Shown: positions 1 through 4,844 of the stretch, in pieces | Layout of the letters: every line of letters starts with the position of its first letter | Numbering within the stretch: the first letter of the stretch is position 1 | Source of the DNA: Frankiales bacterium | Lineage (GTDB): Bacteria > Actinomycetota > Actinomycetes > Mycobacteriales > SCTD01 | Reading direction: 5' to 3' | Assembly (NCBI GenBank): GCA_025465145.1 | Contig: JAODNS010000240.1 | Coordinates: forward strand, 1-7,833 | DNA length: 7,833 nt | Notes under the pieces: model-generated | The model's input: only the letters and a program-made list of their open reading frames with translations | What the model was told of the DNA's origin: nothing | Database searches by the model: none | Made by a program: the position numbers and the translations under genes

Positions 1-1043
1 GTAAGAACGCCGAGCAGGCCGCCGGTGCCGACCAGGGGGGTTGCCATCCGGTCGGGATCGCCTACCTGGCGGGTGTGCAGCACGGGCGTGCCGCGGCGGG
101 CGACGCGGGCCGCGAACTCAGGATCACGCGGAGTGGCTCCGCCGCCCGCGTCCGACACGTCGACGTGCTCCCACGAGCCGTTCGGGCGCGCCACGGCGAG
201 CTCGAGGTGGGTGGACTGCAGGAGCTCCCGCACCTGCTCGAGGACGCGCGTCAGCTCCGCGCTCGGGACATCGAGCGGGCCGAGCTCCTTGACGAACTCG
301 TACAGCTGCTCGGTCTGCCGCTGCTGCGCCGTGAGCCGGCGGTGCCCGCGGTACGCGAGCCCCAGCAACCCTGCCAGCGCGGCGATGAGGCCCCCGCTGG
401 CCGGCTCGGTCCACAAGGCGAGCACGGTCACGACCGCCAGGCCGGTGAACACGGTGGAACTCACGAGGGCGCCGGCGAGCTGATCGCGCAGGTCGCGCCA
501 GGACACGCCCAGGCGCAGCAGGTGGAAGACCAGGTGCAACGCGCCGCTCGTGATGATCTCGCTGGCGATCAGCGCCGCGTACACGGCCAGCCAGACAACC
601 GGGCCTGGATGGCCGTGTCCGGGTGCAAGCGAAACGGCGAGCACGACGGCGCCGACGTCGAACGCAGCTGACGCGAGGTTGTAGGCCACCTTCACGGGTG
701 GCTGGCGGCGATAGCACGCGTAGATGAGCGCCGCGAGCAGCCGGTACGTCAGGTGAAGCGCGGGGCCGACGACGAGCGCGCCGACCACGACGGGGATCTG
801 TGCCAGCACCGTGCTGTACGAGTGCTTGCGGATCTCGAAGTCGATCGTCCAGTGGCTCGCCGCGACGTACAGCGGCACCAGGAGCAGCGCGGGGAACGCG
901 AACGGCGCGACGACCGCGGCGGGTGCGCTCAGCAGCGCCAGAGCCGTCCCGAGCCCGCCCAGCACGGCACAGACCAGCAGTGCGGCGATGGTGCCGCGCC
1001 GCCTCTCCGCCGCCGTTCCCCCCACGCTCATCCCGGTGATCAT
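1..1043 (-). CDS. Multi-pass membrane protein with GAF-like domain, C-terminus cut by the window edge (putative signalling sensor)
   Basis: This is a leftward reading frame of 347 codons with no stop before the left edge, so the C-terminus is missing. The start is ATG at 1043; its first four bases (ATGA) overlap the TGA stop of the MFS gene, which favours it over the in-frame ATG at 1031. Residues about 19-230 form hydrophobic segments (roughly 19-38, 43-62, 80-98, 124-140, 149-165, 189-210, 217-230). Two patches, FEIRKHSYS (69-77) and YRRQPPVKVAYN (111-122), resemble the membrane module I know from actinobacterial GGDEF/EAL proteins. A charged, Gln-rich helix (about 232-253) leads into an alpha/beta region from about 255 that looks like a GAF domain. 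Inferred role: membrane sensor whose output domain (diguanylate cyclase/phosphodiesterase or another) lies beyond base 1. A histidine kinase or PP2C phosphatase C-terminus cannot be excluded. Translation is probably coupled to the upstream transporter. Confidence 0.8.
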   Translation of the reverse strand, partial: MITGMSVGGTAAERRRGTIAALLVCAVLGGLGTALALLSAPAAVVAPFAFPALLLVPLYVAASHWTIDFEIRKHSYSTVLAQIPVVVGALVVGPALHLTYRLLAALIYACYRRQPPVKVAYNLASAAFDVGAVVLAVSLAPGHGHPGPVVWLAVYAALIASEIITSGALHLVFHLLRLGVSWRDLRDQLAGALVSSTVFTGLAVVTVLALWTEPASGGLIAALAGLLGLAYRGHRRLTAQQRQTEQLYEFVKELGPLDVPSAELTRVLEQVRELLQSTHLELAVARPNGSWEHVDVSDAGGGATPRDPEFAARVARRGTPVLHTRQVGDPDRMATPLVGTGGLLGVL

Positions 1044-2266
1044 CGGCGGGTACGGCCGTTCCTTGAGTGACGCCCTCGCGGCTCCACCGCGACGAGCACT
1101 GCGAGCGCTCCGGCGGCGACCAGCGCGCTGGCTGCCACGGCACCGCGCGGCCCCACGCGCTCGGCCACGGCGCCGGCAGCCAGCGCCGCCGCGCCCTGCC
1201 CGACCATGAGCAGCGTGCTGGCGACCCCGTAGGCGCGGCCGCGCAGGGCGGCGGGCACCAGCGCCACGAACGAGGAGTTGGCAACGACCTGCAGCGCGGC
1301 GCCGGTACCCGCGAGCGCCCACAGCGCCGTGAGGAGCAGCGGGCTGCTCACGAGCGGGCTCAGCACCAGGGGTCCCACGCAGAGCAGGACCAGTCGCGGC
1401 AGGAGCGCGTCGCGCCGGGCGCCGGGCACGCGCAGCAGCAGCGTCGTGCCGATCACGTACCCGGCGGGCAGTGCGGCAGTGAGCACGCCCGCCGTGACCG
1501 ATCCGCGGCCCAGGTCCGCTGCAGTGGCCACAGCGAGCACCTCCGGCACGATCAGCACCGCGCAGGCGAGGACGGCGTAGGCCAGCAGGCGCCACAGCGC
1601 GGGGGTGCCGAAGACGAGCGCGGCACCCGCGCGCATCTCCAGCCGCAGGTTCAACCGCTCGGTCAGCGGTGCCGGCCGTCGGGCGACCGACGTCGCGAGC
1701 AGCAGCGCGGACAGCGCGAAGGTGGCCGCGTCCACCGCCAGCGCACCGCGCGCGCCGATGAGGGCGACGAGGCCACCGCCCAGGACGTACCCGGCCACCT
1801 GCGCACCTTGCGCGAGCACGTTCATCAGCGCGTTCGCCGCGACGTACTGCTCGCCCTGCACCACGTCCGCCAGCAGCGCGCTGCGCGCCGCCTCGAACGG
1901 TGGCGTGAGCAGGCCGACCCCGGCGAGCGCCACGAAGAACGCCCACAGCGGGAGCCCGCCGATGCACATCACGCACACGAGCAGGAAGCGCGAGACATCC
2001 GCGGCGATCATGACCTCGCGCCGCCGGTACCGGTCCGCCAGCGTGGACAGCACCGGCCCCCCCACGAGCCAGGTGAGGAACGAGCAGCCGTACGTCGCCG
2101 CCGCCGCGAACGCCGACCCGGTATGGGCGAACACGAGCAGCGCGACCGCGATCCGCGCCACCTGGTCGCCGACGACGCTCAGCACCTCGGCGGCGAACAT
2201 CGCGCGGAACTCGCGGTGGCCCAGCACCTCGCGGTAGCTGGCACGCTCCTCGGTGGCGGCCGTCAC
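1040..2266 (-). CDS. MFS transporter, DHA3/EntS-like exporter
   Basis: The protein has 408 residues, normal for a 12-helix major facilitator. Family features are GDQVARIAVALLVF (33-46) in helix 1, the loop 2-3 motif LADRYRRRE (76-84), and TPPFEAARSALLADVV (121-136), a segment typical of the EntS/macrolide-efflux (DHA3) branch. It is predicted to be a proton-driven exporter in the cytoplasmic membrane; the substrate cannot be read from the sequence. I chose GTG at 2266 because the conserved N-terminus (YREVLGHREFRAMF) begins about ten residues later. An in-frame GTG at 2290 would add eight residues, and the frame stays open to 2785, but that extension runs antisense through the ACT-domain gene and has no family similarity. 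Neither GTG has a clear ribosome binding site. The TGA at 1042-1040 overlaps the ATG of the GAF protein gene, so the two form an operon. The gene is divergent from the ACT/deformylase operon. Confidence 0.9.
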   Translation of the reverse strand: MTAATEERASYREVLGHREFRAMFAAEVLSVVGDQVARIAVALLVFAHTGSAFAAAATYGCSFLTWLVGGPVLSTLADRYRRREVMIAADVSRFLLVCVMCIGGLPLWAFFVALAGVGLLTPPFEAARSALLADVVQGEQYVAANALMNVLAQGAQVAGYVLGGGLVALIGARGALAVDAATFALSALLLATSVARRPAPLTERLNLRLEMRAGAALVFGTPALWRLLAYAVLACAVLIVPEVLAVATAADLGRGSVTAGVLTAALPAGYVIGTTLLLRVPGARRDALLPRLVLLCVGPLVLSPLVSSPLLLTALWALAGTGAALQVVANSSFVALVPAALRGRAYGVASTLLMVGQGAAALAAGAVAERVGPRGAVAASALVAAGALAVLVAVEPRGRHSRNGRTRR

Positions 2267-2333
2267 GGGAGCAGTGTGGCGGAAGTGCACGGTGTTGCCA
2301 CGCAAGTAGCCGCCGTGCGGCAGGCTGCGGATC

Positions 2334-2822
2334 ATGAGCACGTACGCGGTCACCGCGGTCGGACCCGACGCCCCCGGCGAGGTGGCGGCCCTGGCGGAGG
2401 CGCTCGCGGCCCTGGGCGCCAACCTCGAGGACGCCTCGATGACCCGGCTGCGCGGGCACTTCGCCATGACGCTGGTGGCGGCGCTGGACGCGCCGCTGGA
2501 CCGGGTGAAGGCGGCCCTGCAGGGCGTCGCCGGCCTGCACGTGAGCGTCTGGCCGGTCGACGACGACCCGCTGCCGCCGCTCGGCGGCCGGCCGTGGCGG
2601 GTCACGCTGCACGGCGCCGACCGGCCTGGCCTCGTCGCCGGTGTCGCCCGCGCGGTCGCGGAGGCCGGCGGCAACATCACCGACTTGTCCTGCCGCCTGG
2701 TCGGGGACCTGTACGTCATGACGCTGGAGGTCGACGTCACGGGCGAGCTGGAGCTGAGCGACGTCGGCGCGCGCCTCGGCGTCACCGTCCACGCCGAGCC
2801 GGTGGACGAGGACGTCCTCTAG
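2334..2822 (+). CDS. Double ACT-domain protein, GcvR-like (glycine cleavage regulator family)
   Basis: This 162-residue protein consists almost entirely of two tandem ACT domains, about 3-72 and 87-157. Each opens with the beta-strand/turn signature of the family: VGPDAPGEV (9-17) and HGADRPGLV (93-101). The first is followed by LGANLEDASM and the second by AGGNITDLSC, the helix-to-strand turn where ACT domains bind amino acids. Length and layout match GcvR, which in enterobacteria senses glycine and antagonises the activator GcvA; there is no DNA-binding domain, so any regulation must act through a partner. No GcvA-like gene is visible here. The ATG at 2334 gives a complete first ACT strand; the upstream Shine-Dalgarno is weak (AGG at 2322-2324). 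The TAG stop is immediately followed by the GTG of the deformylase gene, so the pair should be co-transcribed. Ligand identity is inference. Confidence 0.88.
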   Translation: MSTYAVTAVGPDAPGEVAALAEALAALGANLEDASMTRLRGHFAMTLVAALDAPLDRVKAALQGVAGLHVSVWPVDDDPLPPLGGRPWRVTLHGADRPGLVAGVARAVAEAGGNITDLSCRLVGDLYVMTLEVDVTGELELSDVGARLGVTVHAEPVDEDVL

Positions 2823-3323
2823 GTGGAGCTGGACGTCCGGCATGCGCCGGATCCCGTGCTGTCGAGGGTCTGCCCGGCCCCCGATCCGGCCGACCCGGAG
2901 CTGGTCGCGCTGGCGGAAGCGATGGTCGCGCTCATGCGCGCGTCGCCGGGCTGCGTCGGGATCGCCGCCCCGCAGGTCGGGCACCCGGTGGCCCTGTTCG
3001 TGCTGGACGTCGCTGGCGCACGCCGGGTGCAGTCGTACGCGGGGCTGGTCGTCCTGTGCGGTCCGGTGCTGCTCTCGGCCGAGGGGCGCGAGGTGCGCCG
3101 GGAGGGCTGCCTGTCGGTGCCGGACCTGACAGGGGACGTGCCGAGGGCGACGTCGGTGACGGTGAGCGGTCGGGTGCCGGGTACGGGCGAGGAGCGGGTC
3201 GTCGTGGCGGACGCGTTCGAGGCGCGGGCGCTGCAGCACGAGCTCGACCACCTGCGCGGGCTGCTGTTCCTCGACCAGGTCGCCGGCGCGCACGCGCTGT
3301 TCCCCCGCAAGCGGTACCTGTGA
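2823..3323 (+). CDS. def: Peptide deformylase
   Basis: This 166-residue protein is a metal-dependent enzyme that removes the N-formyl group from nascent proteins in the cytoplasm. All three family motifs are present. Motif 1 is CVGIAAPQ (44-51), with Gln51 placed for the oxyanion hole. Motif 2 is EGCLSVP (94-100), with Cys96 as metal ligand. Motif 3 is QHELDHLRG (138-146), with His139 and His143 as ligands and Glu140 as catalytic base. Length is normal. Variations: the first Gly of motif 1 (usually GxGxAAPQ) is Cys44, the usual Asn-Pro before motif 2 is Gly80-Pro81, and motif 3 has Leu in place of the common His of HEHDH. The enzyme should still be active, but it looks like a divergent, possibly second copy. 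The GTG start at 2823 directly abuts the TAG of the ACT-domain gene; GAGGA at 2808-2812, inside that gene, can serve as ribosome binding site. Confidence 0.93.
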   Translation: MELDVRHAPDPVLSRVCPAPDPADPELVALAEAMVALMRASPGCVGIAAPQVGHPVALFVLDVAGARRVQSYAGLVVLCGPVLLSAEGREVRREGCLSVPDLTGDVPRATSVTVSGRVPGTGEERVVVADAFEARALQHELDHLRGLLFLDQVAGAHALFPRKRYL

Positions 3324-3327
3324 TCGA

Positions 3328-3352
3328 GGTGCGCAGGAGCACCATTCGGTGC
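3328..3352 (+). repeat. Three-arm repeat able to form two alternative hairpins after the deformylase gene
   Basis: Just after the deformylase stop lies GGTGC (3328-3332), six bases, GCACC (3339-3343), ATTC, then GGTGC (3348-3352). The central arm can pair with either outer arm, giving mutually exclusive 5-bp hairpins with 6- or 4-base loops. There is no U-rich tail, so a classical terminator is not supported. The pattern is seen directly; a function is not. Confidence 0.45.
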
Positions 3353-3366
3353 CGGCCGGCCCGGCG

Positions 3367-3392
3367 GCAGGCTGATCCGGCCGCAGCCCTGC
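3367..3392 (+). repeat. Imperfect inverted repeat upstream of the tRNA gene
   Basis: GCAGGCTG (3367-3374) pairs with CAG (3384-3386) plus CCTGC (3388-3392), with C3387 bulged and a 9-base loop. It may act as a weak terminator or 3' stabiliser for the ACT/deformylase transcript. No T-run follows. The remainder of the 112-base gap (3324-3435) shows no reading frame; it holds only this repeat, the preceding one and the tRNA promoter. Confidence 0.4.
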
Positions 3393-3422
3393 AGGTCCTG
3401 GTGCAGTCGCGCACGCGGCTCC

Positions 3423-3428
3423 TACGCT
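3423..3428 (+). promoter_or_regulatory. Probable -10 element of the tRNA promoter
   Basis: TACGCT fits the actinobacterial TANNNT consensus and ends seven bases before the first base of the tRNA at 3436. Initiation would therefore fall at about 3435, leaving a 5' leader of about one base. No good -35 box is visible at 17-18 bases upstream (TGGTGC at 3399-3404 is poor). Confidence 0.5.
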
Positions 3429-3435
3429 GACCGCG

Positions 3436-3510
3436 GCCCCCGTAGCCCAACTGGCAGCGGCAGGCGACTTAAAATCGCCACAGGTGTGGGTTCGAGTCCC
3501 ACCGGGGGCA
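3436..3510 (+). tRNA. tRNA with anticodon UAA (nominally tRNA-Leu) but with a short variable loop
   Basis: The cloverleaf can be drawn by eye. The acceptor stem is 3436-3442 with 3503-3509, seven perfect pairs, and the discriminator is A3510. The D arm is GCC(C)/GGC, 3445-3448 with 3459-3461. The anticodon stem is GGCGA/TCGCC, 3463-3467 with 3475-3479, with loop CTTAAAA and U33 at 3469, so the anticodon is UAA (3470-3472), decoding UUA and possibly UUG. The T stem is GTGGG/CCCAC (3486-3490 with 3498-3502) and the T loop is TTCGAGT. No CCA is encoded. The discriminator A and the anticodon loop match tRNA-Leu(UAA), such as Streptomyces bldA. Bacterial tRNA-Leu is a class II tRNA with a long variable arm, however, and here only six bases (3480-3485) separate the anticodon and T stems. 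The D arm also carries one extra base. The isotype is therefore uncertain: an atypical tRNA-Leu, a tRNA of other identity, or a decaying copy. Confidence 0.85.
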
Positions 3511-3530
3511 CAAAGGCCGTTTGCCGTACG

Positions 3531-3558
3531 TTGACCAAGGCGTAGGGACGGCGACCGT
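3531..3558 (+). promoter_or_regulatory. Candidate promoter for the Bax inhibitor-1-like gene
   Basis: TTGACC (3531-3536) matches the -35 consensus at five of six positions. Sixteen bases later GACCGT (3553-3558) is a weak TANNNT-like -10. The alternative TAGGGA (3543-3548) pairs with TTTGCC (3520-3525). The gene may also be read through from the tRNA promoter. Confidence 0.3.
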
Positions 3559-3560
3559 CC
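3546..3560 (+). repeat. Perfect 6-bp hairpin in the leader of the Bax inhibitor-1-like gene
   Basis: GGACGG (3546-3551) and CCGTCC (3555-3560) flank a CGA loop. It lies between the tRNA and the ribosome binding site at 3574. It could be a short terminator or processing signal for the tRNA, a leader structure, or an operator; no T-run follows it. Confidence 0.4.
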
Positions 3561-3573
3561 GCCCCCACCTCCC

Positions 3574-3580
3574 AGGAGAG
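3574..3580 (+). promoter_or_regulatory. Strong ribosome binding site for the Bax inhibitor-1-like gene
   Basis: AGGAGAG is a near-consensus Shine-Dalgarno; its AGGAG core ends six bases before the GTG at 3585 and fixes that codon as the start. It is the clearest ribosome binding site in the window. Confidence 0.8.
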
Positions 3581-3584
3581 ACGC

Positions 3585-4385
3585 GTGCGCAACACCAGCA
3601 GCAACCCGGCACTGACCCGGATCCCGGCGTTCGCCAGCGCGAACCGGGCGGTCGGCTTCAACGACCGCCCGCAGACCGCCGACCCGATCGAGCAGGCGTA
3701 CTACGGCCCCACCGCCACCAGCCGCGACACCGGCCGCATGACCGTCGAGGACGTCACCGTCCGCACCGGGATCATGCTCGCGACGATCATCGCGACCGGC
3801 GGCCTCACCTGGTACCTCGAGCTCGAGGCCCTCGCCATCCCCGCCGCGATCGTCGCGCTGGTGATCGGCCTTGTGATCTCGTTCAAGCAGGTCACCAAGC
3901 CGGCCGTGATCCTCGCCTACGCGGCGGTCGAGGGCATCTTCCTCGGCGGCATCAGCAAGCTGTTCAACAACGCCTACGACGGCATCGTCGTCCAGGCGAT
4001 CATCGGCACGCTCGGCGTCGCCGCGGCCATGCTCTTCATGTACCGCAGCGGCAAGATCCGCGTCACGCCGAAGTTCACCAAGATGGTGTTCGCCGCAACC
4101 GCCGGCTACGCGGTGCTCATCCTCGTCAACTTCGTGGCGAGCTTCTTCACCAGCGGCGGCCTCGGCCTGTTCGACGGCGGCCTGTTCAGCATGGCGATCT
4201 GCCTGTTCGCGATCGGCCTCGCCAGCCTCAACCTGGTGCTCGACTTCGACTTCATCCAGAAGGGCGCCGAGGCCGGCCTGCCGGAGAAGTACGGCTGGCT
4301 CGCGGCCTTCGGCCTCGTGGTCACCCTCGTCTGGCTGTACGTCGAGGTCCTGCGTCTGCTCAGCTACCTGCGCGACGGCGACTAG
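3585..4385 (+). CDS. Bax inhibitor-1/YccA family membrane protein
   Basis: The protein has 266 residues: a polar N-terminal tail of about 58 residues followed by seven predicted transmembrane helices (about 61-78, 84-99, 106-122, 135-153, 167-187, 199-219, 237-260). Family marks are AYAAVEGIFLGGIS (111-124) in helix 3 and LDFDFIQKG (219-227) after helix 6. The latter holds the paired acidic residues Asp220 and Asp222, which in the structurally studied Bacillus homologue YetJ belong to a pH-sensitive calcium gate. The likely role is an inner-membrane calcium/proton leak or stress-related membrane protein; the physiological function in actinobacteria is not established. The long hydrophilic N-terminus is usual for actinobacterial members. 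The GTG start is set by the Shine-Dalgarno at 3574. The gene stands alone, 74 bases after the tRNA, and ends at a strong hairpin. Confidence 0.92.
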   Translation: MRNTSSNPALTRIPAFASANRAVGFNDRPQTADPIEQAYYGPTATSRDTGRMTVEDVTVRTGIMLATIIATGGLTWYLELEALAIPAAIVALVIGLVISFKQVTKPAVILAYAAVEGIFLGGISKLFNNAYDGIVVQAIIGTLGVAAAMLFMYRSGKIRVTPKFTKMVFAATAGYAVLILVNFVASFFTSGGLGLFDGGLFSMAICLFAIGLASLNLVLDFDFIQKGAEAGLPEKYGWLAAFGLVVTLVWLYVEVLRLLSYLRDGD

Positions 4386-4400
4386 CCGCCGCCGAACGTC

Positions 4401-4426
4401 CGGCCCGTCTCCTCGGAGGCGGGCCG
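4401..4426. terminator. Hairpin terminator between convergent genes
   Basis: CGGCCCGTCTC (4401-4411) pairs with GAGGCGGGCCG (4416-4426) over 11 bp, including one G-U, around a CTCG tetraloop. TTCGTCGTTGT follows on the plus strand. It sits 15 bases after the Bax inhibitor-1-like stop and 10 bases beyond the PPOX gene stop on the other strand, so it can serve both transcripts. The tail is only moderately U-rich, as is common in GC-rich actinobacteria. Confidence 0.8.
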
Positions 4427-4436
4427 TTCGTCGTTG

Positions 4437-4844
4437 TCAGCCCGCGCGGTCCGGTCCGGCGCGGGTCAGCGACACCTCGAGCAGGCAGCGCTGCTCGGCA
4501 ACCATCGCCTCCCGGTACCCGTCCCAGTCCGGGTGCTCACCCGCCACCGCCCGGTAGTACGCGACCAGCGGCTCCATCGCCTCCGGCAGCGACCGCACCT
4601 GGACCGTCCCCGCGAGCTGCACCCACGGCCCGTAGAACGCGTCCGGCAGCACGCACAGCCACGCCCGCGGGTCGAGCCGGAGGTTCTTCGTCTTGTACGC
4701 CGTCTCCCGGCTGCTCACCACCACCAGCTCGCCGGCAAGCGCCACGTTGACCGGCGACAGCTGCGGCGTGCCGTCCTGCCGCATCGTCGTCAGCACCGCG
4801 CGGTTGTTGTTCCGTACGAATGCCCGTGCCTCGTCGAGGTCCAC
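4437..4844 (-). CDS. PPOX-class (pyridoxamine phosphate oxidase-like) F420/FMN-binding protein
   Basis: This 135-residue protein has the split beta-barrel pattern of the pyridoxamine 5'-phosphate oxidase-like family. The N-terminal strand pair is NRAVLTTMRQDGTPQLSPV (14-32), followed by a strand ending in VVVSS, then the cofactor-phosphate-contacting stretch AYKTKNLRLDPRA, then the barrel strand WVQLAGTVQV. Length and layout match the short actinobacterial F420-dependent members (Rv1155-like) rather than the longer PdxH, so a deazaflavin/flavin reductase or binding protein is likelier than a B6 enzyme. The substrate is unknown. The GTG start directly follows the TAG of the M1 peptidase gene with no gap, so translation is probably coupled. 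No strong Shine-Dalgarno is visible; a GGGGCG patch precedes the junction. Confidence 0.88.
   Translation of the reverse strand: MDLDEARAFVRNNNRAVLTTMRQDGTPQLSPVNVALAGELVVVSSRETAYKTKNLRLDPRAWLCVLPDAFYGPWVQLAGTVQVRSLPEAMEPLVAYYRAVAGEHPDWDGYREAMVAEQRCLLEVSLTRAGPDRAG

Noticed and set aside
124..1284. Minus-strand open frame of 386 codons
   Set aside because: It is out of frame with both the GAF sensor and the MFS gene and is Arg/Pro-rich. The frame starting at 1043 has membrane helices and a GAF-like domain and is coupled to the MFS stop.
2267..2785. N-terminal extension of the MFS gene to ATG 2785
   Set aside because: The added 173 residues are low-complexity Ser/Thr/Arg/Ala sequence antisense to the ACT-domain gene; the MFS fold begins after 2266.
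1067..3430. Very long plus-strand open frame (787 codons) across the MFS, ACT and deformylase genes
   Set aside because: Its product is dominated by Arg/Gly/Ala/His with no domain pattern. It is the open shadow frame expected in GC-rich DNA opposite and out of phase with genes that have clear family motifs.
3436..3510. Ochre suppressor tRNA (anticodon read as UUA)
   Set aside because: The 7-base loop CTTAAAA is fixed by a perfect 5-bp stem; U33 at 3469 makes the anticodon UAA, which reads UUA rather than the UAA stop codon.
3486..3584. Integration (att) site at the tRNA 3' end
   Set aside because: No direct repeat of the tRNA 3' end, integrase or mobile gene is present in the window; the flanking genes look chromosomal.
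3521..4750. Plus-strand open frame of 409 codons over the Bax inhibitor-like gene and beyond
   Set aside because: The product is His/Arg/Pro-rich; the other frame from 3585 has seven helices, family motifs and a strong ribosome binding site.
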